DNA from: CAZNUM01 sp046861615
Lineage (GTDB): Bacteria; Fidelibacterota; Marinisomatia; Marinisomatales; TCS55
DNA length: 49,675 nucleotides
Assembly (NCBI GenBank): GCA_046861615.1
Contig: JBHHUS010000006.1
Location: 1 to 49,675, forward strand
Reading direction: 5' to 3'
In this document: one piece after another, positions 40,212 through 48,893 of the stretch
How positions within the stretch are numbered: the stretch's first letter is position 1
Layout: each line of letters starts with the position of its first letter
Position numbers and translations under genes: made by a program
Notes under the pieces: generated by a model
Database searches by the model: none
Seen by the model: the letters and a program-made list of their open reading frames with translations, nothing else
What the model was told of the DNA's origin: nothing

Positions 40212-42400
40212 TGCAGAATCCGTTGGCACGGTTTGTTCCTTATCTAGTAGGAGAATTTCCCCACTCCTTCGTTGACCTTTTCGAAAAGATAAACCTGCCG
40301 GCGGAAGTGGATCTGGAAAAAACAAAACGTCGGTTCTGGGAAGCTTATGAATTTGGGAATCATTATCATGAAGGCCAGAAACGTCATTCAGGTGAGCCGT
40401 ATTTTGAAAATCATTGTATCCAAGTAGCCAAGACCCTGGCGGAATGGAATATGGATCAGGTCACTATTATGGGTGGTTTGCTACACGATACAATTGAAGA
40501 TACGGAGGCTACTTACGACGATCTGGAGGAACGGTTTGGGACAGACTTAGCAAATCTGGTGGATGGGGTGACTAAATTGGGGGGGATTCACTTCTCGAGT
40601 CACCGGGCGAAGCAAGCGGGGAATTTCATGAAAATGCTTCTGTCGGTAGCCAAAGATTTGCGGGTTATCATCATTAAATTTGCCGACCGTCTTCATAATA
40701 TGCAAACCATCCAGCATCTGCCCCGAATTAAACAGCACCGGATTGCAGTGGAAACCAGAGATGTCTATGTTCCGTTGGCACACCGGCTGGGAATGGCCAA
40801 AGTTAAGTGGAAATTGGAAGACCTGGTGTTGAATACTTTAAATCCAAAAACATACAAGGAAATAGATTCCAAGCTGAAATCGACTTTTAAAGAACGAGAG
40901 CGCTACATACAGAACATTAGGAAGGCTCTGGATGAAGAATTAAAAAAATTCGGAATTGAAGCGCAAATATACGGGCGTCCCAAATCACACGCCTCCATTC
41001 ACGGGAAAATGGTACAAAGAGGGAAAGATTTTGAAGAGATTTATGATATTCTGGCTATGCGTGTTGTAGTGGAAAAAATTGAAGAATGTTACCTGGCCCT
41101 GGGAATTTTGCACCAGCGATTCAAACCGATTCAGGATCGATTCAAAGATTTTATTGCCATGCCCAAGAGTAATGCTTATCAGTCGATTCATACTACTGTA
41201 GTGGGACCACAGGGAAAATTGGTTGAAATTCAGATCAGAACCCATGAAATGGAAAAGACCGCTGAAATCGGGGTGGCGGCTCACTGGCATTATAAGGAAA
41301 ACGGTACCGGGCCAAAAGAAGTGGATAGTCATGTTACCTGGCTCCGGGAATTATTAGATATTCTTCAAAGTGAGGAAAATGATCCCAAGGAATTTATGCA
41401 CTTACTGAAAATTGACCTGTTCAATGATGAAATTTTTGTATTTACTCCTAAAGGGGATCTGGTTCAATTACCGATTAATTCAACACCCGTGGATTTTGCT
41501 TACCAGGTTCATTCAGAGGTTGGAGAACACTGTATGGGTTCCAAGGTGAATCGGAAGGTTGTTCCCTTAAACACGAATTTAAAAAATGGCGATACGGTTG
41601 AAATCATTACCGGTAAAAACCAGCATCCTAATTACGGCTGGTTAAAATTTGTTGTCACATCAAAGGCGCGGAATCATATTAAACGATTTATCCGGAAAGT
41701 TGAGCGGGAAGAAAGTCTTAAGATTGGCGAGGAGATTCTCGAAAAAACGTTACGCAGGCTGAAGTTGTTGAACCGGATGGAAGACGTAAAAAATGCCTAT
41801 CCCAAATATGGTTTCGGGGGACCGGAACAACTGATCGAAGCAATTGGTAACGGAACCGTTTCTATTCGCGACGTTCTTAAAAGAGTCGATCCTCAGGAAA
41901 AAACAGAGGTCATAGAGGATGAAAAAATCCCCAGATTCTCTTTCCGGAAAAAACAATCTAAGAGCATCAAACTTCAGGGGATATCCGATGTAATGGCTAC
42001 TTTTGGCAAATGTTGTAATCCAATCCCCGGTGATGAAATGATTGGTTTTATTACCCGTGGGAGGGGCATTACTGTTCATCGGGCTTCCTGTCCCAGTCTG
42101 CCGTTGTTGAGTGAGGAATCGGACCGCCTGATTCCCGTGGAATGGGAGGTGGACCGTCATGATTTATTCAACGTCCAGTTGAAAGTGGTTGGTCAGGACC
42201 GGAAAGGGTTATTGAAAGACTTAACGGAAACTATTTCTTCCCAGAATATCAACATTACCAGCGTAGATGTCAAAGTTGCTGAAACGGTGGTTTCGGCTTA
42301 TTTTATTATCCAGGTTAATAATATCAAACAGTTGGATCGCTTAGTCCGGAAATTAACCAAAATAGCCAGTATCGATCATGTTGAACGAACCCACCGCTGA
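40211..42400 (+). CDS. Bifunctional (p)ppGpp synthetase/hydrolase (RSH)
   Basis: RelA/SpoT homologue of 729 residues with the full long-RSH layout. The HD hydrolase domain has His92-Asp93 and Glu96-Asp97 (HDTIED), which points to active hydrolysis. The synthetase domain has Arg256-Pro-Lys258, RFKDFIAMPKSNAYQSIHT (310-328) and EIQIRT. A TGS domain follows (EIFVFTPKGDLVQLP), then a ZFD-like region with CCNPIPGDE, and a C-terminal ACT domain. The segment after RPK is unusual: SHASIHGKM where most RSH proteins have HIYSIYRKM. I call it bifunctional from retained key residues. It starts within the dnaB stop. Confidence 0.93.
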   Translation: MQNPLARFVPYLVGEFPHSFVDLFEKINLPAEVDLEKTKRRFWEAYEFGNHYHEGQKRHSGEPYFENHCIQVAKTLAEWNMDQVTIMGGLLHDTIEDTEATYDDLEERFGTDLANLVDGVTKLGGIHFSSHRAKQAGNFMKMLLSVAKDLRVIIIKFADRLHNMQTIQHLPRIKQHRIAVETRDVYVPLAHRLGMAKVKWKLEDLVLNTLNPKTYKEIDSKLKSTFKERERYIQNIRKALDEELKKFGIEAQIYGRPKSHASIHGKMVQRGKDFEEIYDILAMRVVVEKIEECYLALGILHQRFKPIQDRFKDFIAMPKSNAYQSIHTTVVGPQGKLVEIQIRTHEMEKTAEIGVAAHWHYKENGTGPKEVDSHVTWLRELLDILQSEENDPKEFMHLLKIDLFNDEIFVFTPKGDLVQLPINSTPVDFAYQVHSEVGEHCMGSKVNRKVVPLNTNLKNGDTVEIITGKNQHPNYGWLKFVVTSKARNHIKRFIRKVEREESLKIGEEILEKTLRRLKLLNRMEDVKNAYPKYGFGGPEQLIEAIGNGTVSIRDVLKRVDPQEKTEVIEDEKIPRFSFRKKQSKSIKLQGISDVMATFGKCCNPIPGDEMIGFITRGRGITVHRASCPSLPLLSEESDRLIPVEWEVDRHDLFNVQLKVVGQDRKGLLKDLTETISSQNINITSVDVKVAETVVSAYFIIQVNNIKQLDRLVRKLTKIASIDHVERTHR

Positions 42401-42417
42401 ATGGACGATTTTATTGC

Positions 42418-42834
42418 ATGGGAAGAATTCTCGGTATCGATTTTGGACTACGGCGGGTAGGCTTAGCTCTTTCCGATCCGCTGCAGATCATTGCCACACC
42501 CTTTCAAACACTTCAATACCGAAATCAGGAACATTTAATTCAGCAGATTAAGGATTTAATCCCTGACAAGGATGTTCAACTAATCGTTCTGGGATTACCA
42601 GTGGGTTTGCGGGGTCAGGAAACGATTCAGACACAAAAAATCCGGGATTTTAAAATCCTGCTGGATAAAAAATTAAATCTACCGGTAGTATTTCAGGATG
42701 AAAGACTCAGTTCCGTTAGTGCCCGGAAAGACTTGATAAAAATGGAAGTAAAGACCGGTCATTATAAGGGTCGGGTTGATCAGACGGCTGCTGCCATTTT
42801 TTTACAGCAGTTTTTGGATACCAGGAATCGGTGA
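42418..42834 (+). CDS. ruvX: RuvX/YqgF Holliday junction resolvase-like nuclease
   Basis: RNase H-fold protein of 138 residues. The first strand is ILGIDFGLRRVGLALSD with the metal-binding Asp8. Next come IVLGLPVGLRGQE and a PVVFQDERLSS segment with its acidic pair; the final helix has VDQTAAAIFLQQFL, whose Asp completes the site. YqgF proteins are linked to pre-16S rRNA processing and Holliday junction resolution. It starts 17 bases after the RSH gene, and its stop overlaps the GTG start of lnt (GTGA). Confidence 0.92.
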   Translation: MGRILGIDFGLRRVGLALSDPLQIIATPFQTLQYRNQEHLIQQIKDLIPDKDVQLIVLGLPVGLRGQETIQTQKIRDFKILLDKKLNLPVVFQDERLSSVSARKDLIKMEVKTGHYKGRVDQTAAAIFLQQFLDTRNR

Positions 42835-44324
42835 AGCAACTGTTTAATCACCAGCCCTGGAGACTGGCAATCGCTTCTGGAGTGATGGTGGGATTGGCTT
42901 ATCCGCCGGTAACAGGTATTTTCGCCTGGTTCGGCTTAATTCCCCTGATTCACATCTGGCTGAATTCATCCCCCCGGGTAGCCGCGAAATGGTCATATAT
43001 TGCTGCTGTTGCAGGTCATTTTATTGCTTTTTACTGGATCGGTTTGAACCAGGGGGCCGGTTGGCTGCCTGTATTGGCGTCACTCCTGGGATCCATTTTA
43101 TACCTTAGCATTTTCTGGGCCGGCGCGGGATACATAATCGCGTGGGTCGAGAAAAAATCAGGATCTGCTTTACAACTCATTCCCTTCTTGTGGGCCTCCA
43201 TGGAACTGGTTCGCAGTTGGGGTCCATTGGGTTTTCCCTGGGCGAATTTGGCCACGACCCAAACTAAATTTTTACCATTGGTTCAAATTGTGGAAGTCAC
43301 CGGTACCATGGGCGTAGGTTTCTGGGTTATGCTGGTTAACGTTGGCCTGTATTTAATTCTGATCGCTCCGGCAAAACAAAATCGATTAATAACAGGTTTC
43401 CTGATTATCTTTATCCTGCCGTGGGTGGTAGGTCTTTTACGGCTTGAGTTATTGGAACATTCAGAATTCAATGAAAGTCGGACCATCGCTATTTTACAAC
43501 CCAATATTGATCCCAATCAAAAGTGGGAATCTGATTTCAGACCGCGTCTTTATGCAATCATGGATTCACTACATCAGGCTGCGCTTGAAAAACAGCCGGA
43601 TTTGGTTCTGTGGCCGGAAGCAGCATTACCGGTATATTTACGACTTTCTGCTTATCACCGCAAACCGCTGAAGGAATCCGTGAAGCGGACAGGAATCCCC
43701 ATGCTGGCCGGGACTGTAGATTGGGAACGATCACCTGAAGGTGATAAAATCTATTACAATGGCACTATTTACTTGAATCAGCAAGGTTTGACCATGTACC
43801 ACAAAATACGTTTGGTTCCTTTTGCCGAATATATTCCACTTTCGGGCATTTTCCCCCGCCTGAAAGAATTAAATATTGGTCAGGCTAATTTTACACCGGG
43901 GAACGTATTCACTCTCTTCGACCTTGATTCAATTCAATTTAGTAATGTGATCTGTTACGAGTCCAGTATTCCTGCGGTTGTCCGGAAATTTGTTGCCCAG
44001 GGGGCTCGCTTTTTAACGATTGAATCCAACGACGCCTGGTCTGGAAACACCTCCGGAGTATACCAGCATTTTGAAATCGCCAAGCTGCGCGCGGTTGAAT
44101 TACGGACTGCCATTGCCAGGAGCGCCAATACGGGAATCTCCGGTATTATCCAACCCTCCGGGAAGGTAAATGCCTATTTATCCTACGGAAAACAGGGAAT
44201 TCTGATGAACCAGGTTATGCTGAATAAAAGGCCAACCTTTTATGCTCAATATGGTGAAATTTTTGCGTTCATATGCCTGATTATAACTCTATTTTTCACT
44301 GGTCGTATATGGTTCAAAGAGTAA
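42831..44324 (+). CDS. lnt: Apolipoprotein N-acyltransferase
   Basis: Protein of 497 residues. Several N-terminal membrane helices (about 1-205) precede a periplasmic nitrilase domain with the catalytic Glu in LWPEAALP, Lys in YHKIRLVPFAEY and Cys in ICYESSIP. A C-terminal helix ends it. Lnt adds the third acyl chain to lipoproteins, preparing them for Lol export; the LptE-like lipoprotein at 18298-18888 would be a client. The start is GTG, overlapping the ruvX stop. The 3' end overlaps the next gene by 16 bases. Confidence 0.95.
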   Translation: MKQLFNHQPWRLAIASGVMVGLAYPPVTGIFAWFGLIPLIHIWLNSSPRVAAKWSYIAAVAGHFIAFYWIGLNQGAGWLPVLASLLGSILYLSIFWAGAGYIIAWVEKKSGSALQLIPFLWASMELVRSWGPLGFPWANLATTQTKFLPLVQIVEVTGTMGVGFWVMLVNVGLYLILIAPAKQNRLITGFLIIFILPWVVGLLRLELLEHSEFNESRTIAILQPNIDPNQKWESDFRPRLYAIMDSLHQAALEKQPDLVLWPEAALPVYLRLSAYHRKPLKESVKRTGIPMLAGTVDWERSPEGDKIYYNGTIYLNQQGLTMYHKIRLVPFAEYIPLSGIFPRLKELNIGQANFTPGNVFTLFDLDSIQFSNVICYESSIPAVVRKFVAQGARFLTIESNDAWSGNTSGVYQHFEIAKLRAVELRTAIARSANTGISGIIQPSGKVNAYLSYGKQGILMNQVMLNKRPTFYAQYGEIFAFICLIITLFFTGRIWFKE

Positions 44325-44935
44325 TTATCTCGGCGGTGATTCTGAGTCGGATTGTTTTTGCTCAGTTGGATACAACCAGGCATTTCCCGAATCCGGTATT
44401 GAAATCAGTCCTGCTACCGGGGTGGGGACAATTATCCTATGGGGAAAACCACCGTGCCCGAACTTATTTAGTCACGGAAAGCTTGTTGTGGATTGCTACA
44501 ATTGGCAGCCGCCAGGTTTCCCGCTCGCAAAAACACAATTACATTGCTTTTGCCACTGAGCACGCCCAGGTCGTTTCCGGTGGAAAAGATCATCAATACT
44601 GGGTAGATATTGGTAATTTTTCCAATTTGGACGCTTATAATGCTGAACATTTACGCAACCGAGATATTGAAAGTCTTTACCCCCGTGGATCCGTCTGGGA
44701 CTGGACCTGGGATTCAAACTCCAACCGCTCTCAATTTGAACGGATGCGGATTCGCAGTGACCTTTGGAAGCAAAGCAGTACCTTCCTGATGGGTGGTATT
44801 ATTCTCAACCACTTTGTTTCAGCCATTGATGCCCTCTATTTGAAAAGGATTCGTAGCCAGAGAAAATTTTCTTTAAACGAAAGAATTGACCCGGAATCAG
44901 GATCACCGTTAATAAGTCTGGAGTACAATTTTTAA
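44309..44935 (+). CDS. DUF5683-like secreted/membrane protein of unknown function
   Basis: Protein of 208 residues from the ATG at 44309; an earlier in-frame ATG at 44273 would place 12 polar and aromatic residues before the signal sequence. MVQRVIISAVILSRIVFAQ is a signal peptide. The mature start NPVLKSVLLPGWGQLSYGENHRARTYL is the hallmark of the DUF5683 group, a family common in Bacteroidota-like genomes and of unknown function. Two further hydrophobic segments (about 50-65 and 160-180) may be membrane helices. It overlaps lnt by 16 bases, and ecfT starts 7 bases after it. Confidence 0.7.
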   Translation: MVQRVIISAVILSRIVFAQLDTTRHFPNPVLKSVLLPGWGQLSYGENHRARTYLVTESLLWIATIGSRQVSRSQKHNYIAFATEHAQVVSGGKDHQYWVDIGNFSNLDAYNAEHLRNRDIESLYPRGSVWDWTWDSNSNRSQFERMRIRSDLWKQSSTFLMGGIILNHFVSAIDALYLKRIRSQRKFSLNERIDPESGSPLISLEYNF

Positions 44936-44942
44936 GTTTATA

Positions 44943-45668
44943 ATGTTCCGCCATCCCATAGTAAACCTGTGTTTTTTTCTGGCCTTTTCATTTTCGGTGA
45001 TTTTTACTTTTTCCGGCCTCGGTTTAAGCGGCCATGCGATTGGATTCGCAATTTTATTATTATTTAACTGGAAACAGGGTGGAGCCTTAATCCGACGGCT
45101 GAAACCATTTCTGTTATTTTTACCATTTATGATTATTCTTTATATCGCGTTTTCGGTTGGTTTCTCGGAAAGAACTCTGGCTGAAACGGTCCGGGATGCT
45201 GAATTCGGACTATTCAAACTGACGCTTTTAATGGCCACGATGACGCTCTTTTTTGTCACCACCCCCAGCCAGGATATTGTCAAAGTATTACGGAGTATCT
45301 GGTTGCATACCGGCCTGGCCTGGAAATGGGTGGATGACTTTTTTCTGTTTTTATCGATTACATTGCGGTTTTACCCTGCTTTCCAGTCCAACTGGAAGGC
45401 CGTACAAGCAACTCGGAAAGCATTGGGTTTCAGTCAATCGAAAAATTTCATGGGAAAGGTTAAATCCGCCACTGATGATTTACCGCGGTTATTATTGTAC
45501 CATCTAAGGCGATCAGAAAACGTGGCGGCGGCGATGTATTTCCGCGGATACGGGCGCCATTTTCCAAGACCGATTATTTACCCGATGGAATTTCGTTTCG
45601 GTCATTTATTGGAAATAATTGCAATTTGTTTTTCATTTATCGGAATTCACTGGTATGGGCCGCTTTAA
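44943..45668 (+). CDS. ecfT: EcfT-like energy-coupling factor transmembrane protein
   Basis: Membrane protein of 241 residues with about five helices. The cytoplasmic coupling region matches EcfT/CbiQ: LRFYPAFQSNWKAVQATRKALG (141-162), then LRRSENVAAAMYFRGYG (188-204), where the family shows RxEEL..AM.ARGY. These helices dock onto EcfA ATPases and rotate S components such as BioY. No ATPase or S component adjoins it; the fused ATPase at 10232-11548 and bioY at 1-542 are the obvious candidates in this window. It follows the DUF5683 gene by 7 bases and overlaps truA by 14. Confidence 0.8.
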   Translation: MFRHPIVNLCFFLAFSFSVIFTFSGLGLSGHAIGFAILLLFNWKQGGALIRRLKPFLLFLPFMIILYIAFSVGFSERTLAETVRDAEFGLFKLTLLMATMTLFFVTTPSQDIVKVLRSIWLHTGLAWKWVDDFFLFLSITLRFYPAFQSNWKAVQATRKALGFSQSKNFMGKVKSATDDLPRLLLYHLRRSENVAAAMYFRGYGRHFPRPIIYPMEFRFGHLLEIIAICFSFIGIHWYGPL

Positions 45669-46401
45669 AATCACGATCCAATATGACGGAAGCAGGTATT
45701 ATGGTTGGCAATTACAGAAGAAAGCCAGAACAATTCAAGGAACACTTGAAGAAGCGTTAGCTATCATCAGCGGTGGAAATCAGATTCGGATTTATGGAGC
45801 TGGCAGAACTGATACCGGTGTACATGCCCTTGGGCAGGTGGCCCATTTTGATCTGGAAACAACGCTTTCAGCTGCAACGTTAATAGAGGCTTTGAATGGA
45901 AATCTGCCAGATGATATTCAGGTTTCAGCCTGTGAATCAGTTAGCGACCAATTCCATGCTCGTCACTCAGCGGTAACAAGAACTTATAATTATCGCTGTC
46001 GAACGGATGAATTTATTCTGGATCGTTCGTTCACCTGGTTGACCGGTCCGCTGAATATTGAAATGTTAAATCTTGCCGCTGAAAAAATAACGGGCGACCA
46101 TGATTTTTCTTCTTTCAGTCGTCATAGTGAATCATTGAATCACCGACGTTGCATAGTATCTGAATCGGCATGGAAAGCTGACGGTGATATCGTAAATTAT
46201 ACCATTGTTGGAAATCGGTTTTTGCATCATATGGTCCGTTATTTAGTGGGTACCATGGTGGAAATATCGCGGGGTCGGTTTTCATTGACGGATTTTGTGG
46301 AATTAATAAAAAATCCAAAAGAAAGAGTTCATATTTTTAAGGCGCCTCCGCAAGGTTTAATCTTGAAGCAGGTTGAATACAGGGAAAATGTTTCAATTTA
46401 A
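45655..46401 (+). CDS. truA: tRNA pseudouridine synthase A
   Basis: Protein of 248 residues from the ATG at 45655, which aligns with the family start (RFKITIQYDGSRYYGWQ). A longer frame begins inside ecfT. The catalytic aspartate is Asp53 in GAGRTDTGVHALGQ, and GDHDFSSF and FLHHMVRYLVGTM follow as in TruA. It makes pseudouridine at positions 38-40 of tRNA anticodon arms. The gene overlaps ecfT by 14 bases and the protease gene by 14, so it sits in a tightly packed transcript. Confidence 0.95.
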   Translation: MGRFKITIQYDGSRYYGWQLQKKARTIQGTLEEALAIISGGNQIRIYGAGRTDTGVHALGQVAHFDLETTLSAATLIEALNGNLPDDIQVSACESVSDQFHARHSAVTRTYNYRCRTDEFILDRSFTWLTGPLNIEMLNLAAEKITGDHDFSSFSRHSESLNHRRCIVSESAWKADGDIVNYTIVGNRFLHHMVRYLVGTMVEISRGRFSLTDFVELIKNPKERVHIFKAPPQGLILKQVEYRENVSI

Positions 46402-47479
46402 ATATTACCCCTTCTGGGCAGTATTGGTGTTACAGGTTGTTTCCGGTCAGTATAATCTTGACCAGGATCGCCATACCGCTGTTACCCGGGCTATCAATAC
46501 GGTAAGCCCGGCAGTGGCCAGTATTAATGTCACCCAAGTCCGGGAATATGCCACCAGTCCATTTTTCCAGGATCCCTGGTTTCAGTTTTTTCTTCCGCCC
46601 CAGATATATAAAGAAAAAGTCAAAGGATCCGGTTCGGGAGTTGTTATCAGTCCCGATGGTTATGTACTGACCAATTACCACGTTGTGGAGCAAGCGACGG
46701 AGGTTGTGATTACACTGCCTGGGGGAAAAGAATATGAGGCTGAAATGGTGGGTACGGATCAGGTTACAGACCTGGCGCTGTTGAAACTGGAGGGAAAGGA
46801 TTTTCCCTATGCTGTCATGGGAAATTCAGATAATTTAATTATTGGGGAGTGGGTAGTGGCTCTGGGGAACCCCTTTGGCCTGTTTGACGTCAGTAACCAA
46901 CCTACTGCCACGGCCGGAATTATCAGTGCAACCAAGATGGATTTCGGGCAGCAGTCCTCCGGACGTATTTATCAGGAAATGATTCAGACTGATGCGGCCA
47001 TCAATCCTGGGAACAGCGGCGGACCGCTTGTGAATTCAAATGGTGAGGTTATCGGTATTAATACTTTTATTTTTACTGGTTCCCGGGCGGGACAGGGGTC
47101 CATCGGGATCGGATTTGCTATTCCGATCAACCGGGCTCGTAAAATTGCCGAAGAGTTAAAGCGTACTGGTCATATTGAACGGGAATTCTCCACGGGACTC
47201 TCCGTTCAGCCCCTGACTCAAAAAATTGCCCGGTATTTGTCCATTCCGATTACCGAAGGGGTAATTATCGTTGAAATCCAGAAAGGTAGTACGGCGGAGA
47301 AGGCCAGGTTGGAGGTAGGCGATGTGATCGTGGCGGTTGAAGGAGAATCTGTCCATAATTCTCAGGGAATCCTGCGGATCATTGAAGAAAATGATTTCCG
47401 CCCCGGAGATAAAATCCGGTTGCGGGTCTGGCGGAATGGGAATTACTTCAATAAGATCATGAAACTGGGGAAATTATAA
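46388..47479 (+). CDS. HtrA/Deg-family periplasmic serine protease with one PDZ domain
   Basis: Protein of 363 residues from the ATG at 46388; a TTG 15 bases upstream is possible. The N terminus (about 1-20) is a signal peptide or membrane anchor. The trypsin-like domain has the full triad His98 (TNYHVV), Asp128 (TDLALL) and Ser210 (GNSGGPL). A single PDZ domain covers about 270-360. With one PDZ it resembles DegS or the short DegP relatives; these degrade or sense misfolded envelope proteins. The psd gene starts 2 bases after its stop, tying envelope quality control to phospholipid synthesis in this operon. Confidence 0.93.
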   Translation: MFQFKYYPFWAVLVLQVVSGQYNLDQDRHTAVTRAINTVSPAVASINVTQVREYATSPFFQDPWFQFFLPPQIYKEKVKGSGSGVVISPDGYVLTNYHVVEQATEVVITLPGGKEYEAEMVGTDQVTDLALLKLEGKDFPYAVMGNSDNLIIGEWVVALGNPFGLFDVSNQPTATAGIISATKMDFGQQSSGRIYQEMIQTDAAINPGNSGGPLVNSNGEVIGINTFIFTGSRAGQGSIGIGFAIPINRARKIAEELKRTGHIEREFSTGLSVQPLTQKIARYLSIPITEGVIIVEIQKGSTAEKARLEVGDVIVAVEGESVHNSQGILRIIEENDFRPGDKIRLRVWRNGNYFNKIMKLGKL

Positions 47480-47481
47480 TC

Positions 47482-48123
47482 GTGTTTGCACCGGAAGGCC
47501 GACGAATCTTAATTCCGCTATTGATTTGTGCCTTTACAGCCGGGATTTTAGCCCATCATTTCCAGTGGTTATGGTTGACAATCCTTTATTTTGTTTTGGG
47601 TTTATTGTTCCTGTTCAGTCTTAATTTTTTCAGAGATCCGACCCGTCGGATCCCGAAGGACCCCAAAATTGTGATTTCACCGGCTGATGGTAAAGTGGTG
47701 AAATATGAAGAGGTTGATGACCCGGAAGTGGGGGCAGGGGCTACGCTAGTATCGATCTTTTTGAATGTTTTTAATGTTCATGTCAACCGAGTACCAGTGA
47801 CGGGAAAAATTCAAACCAGAGTTCATCAACAGGGAAAATTTTTAGCCGCCTTCAATCATGCAGCCTCTGATAAAAATGAACGGGTAATTACTGTCCTTGA
47901 GAATGAGATTGGCCGGTTTAAAATCCGTCAAATTGCTGGATTATTGGCCCGGAGAATCTTATGTTATGCCGAGCCGGGAAAAACAATGCAACGTGGGGAG
48001 CGATTAGGTTATATTATGTTTGGATCACGAACAGATTTGGTTTTGCCAAAGGGTATCAACGTTGAAATTACACTTGGACAAAAAGTTATCGGGAATGAAA
48101 CCATTATTGCGAGATTACCATGA
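47482..48123 (+). CDS. psd: Phosphatidylserine decarboxylase (short type)
   Basis: Proenzyme of 213 residues that makes phosphatidylethanolamine. Membrane segments lie at about 9-50, and SPADGKVV (66-73), NVFNVHVNRVP (95-105) and the self-cleavage site Gly181-Ser182 in MFGSRTDLVLP are present; the serine becomes the pyruvoyl group. The short length and FGSR site match the compact family that also includes archaeal-type enzymes, rather than E. coli Psd with LGST. The start is GTG. It overlaps pssA by ATGA, so the two enzymes of the pathway are translated together. Confidence 0.94.
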   Translation: MFAPEGRRILIPLLICAFTAGILAHHFQWLWLTILYFVLGLLFLFSLNFFRDPTRRIPKDPKIVISPADGKVVKYEEVDDPEVGAGATLVSIFLNVFNVHVNRVPVTGKIQTRVHQQGKFLAAFNHAASDKNERVITVLENEIGRFKIRQIAGLLARRILCYAEPGKTMQRGERLGYIMFGSRTDLVLPKGINVEITLGQKVIGNETIIARLP

Positions 48124-48893
48124 AAAATCGTAAGCGATTAACACTACAACAGCGGCAACGGGTCATTCCCAACCTGGCCACTGTTTTCAATATGTTTTTA
48201 GGCTTTTTAGCCATTGGTTTTATCATCAAGGATGATCCGATTCGCGCCGGATGGTTGTTAATGGTGGCAGCCATGTTCGATGTAATTGATGGAAAGCTTG
48301 CCCGGCTAATTGGAATTCCCTCCCGCTTTGGTACGGAATTCGATTCATTTGCTGACACTATTTCATTTTGCACGGTGCCATCGTTGCTGGTTTATAGTCT
48401 CTATGTAGGTGGTTTACCGCCGATTCTGGCGGGAATTTTCAGTTTTATGCCACTGCTATTTGGAACCATCCGGTTAGCCCGCTTTAACATCGCCCAGGAA
48501 GAAAAACCAACAGCCTATTTTATCGGCTTGACTACTCCTTTGAATGCCATCATGATTGTTGCTTTTCTGCTGTTTAATCACCAGGTGAATGGTCACAGCG
48601 GGGACCCCCGGATCGCCTTGGTTATGGTGGCCATTCTCAGTTTTCTGATGATCAGTCCAATCCGCTTTTCCAAATTTCCACTTTTTTCCTTTAAACAGGG
48701 ACGTTCCAATTCTTTCCGGCTGGTGGGAATATTATTAGCAAGTCTGGCAGTACTATTGACAAGGGGTGTGGTATTATTCCCGCTGTTGAGTCTTTATATT
48801 ATCTGGTCGATTCTCAAGTGGGTGGTTTATCACAACCGTTTCGACGATGAAGTGGCCCTGAAATCAACCTATAAAGATGATTTCAATGAATAA
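48120..48893 (+). CDS. pssA: CDP-diacylglycerol--serine O-phosphatidyltransferase
   Basis: Integral membrane enzyme of 257 residues with the complete CDP-alcohol phosphotransferase motif: DVIDGKLAR, then G, D and D in GTEFDSFAD. The start RVIPNLATVFNMFLGFLAI and several helices fit the PssA subclass. It makes phosphatidylserine from CDP-diacylglycerol and serine, which Psd, encoded just upstream with a 4-base overlap, decarboxylates. The last 8 bases overlap the next gene. Confidence 0.94.
   Translation: MKNRKRLTLQQRQRVIPNLATVFNMFLGFLAIGFIIKDDPIRAGWLLMVAAMFDVIDGKLARLIGIPSRFGTEFDSFADTISFCTVPSLLVYSLYVGGLPPILAGIFSFMPLLFGTIRLARFNIAQEEKPTAYFIGLTTPLNAIMIVAFLLFNHQVNGHSGDPRIALVMVAILSFLMISPIRFSKFPLFSFKQGRSNSFRLVGILLASLAVLLTRGVVLFPLLSLYIIWSILKWVVYHNRFDDEVALKSTYKDDFNE

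Noticed and set aside
41750..42160. A 136-codon minus-strand frame antisense to the RSH gene
   Set aside because: It is a shadow of the RSH coding sequence with no domain and no start context.
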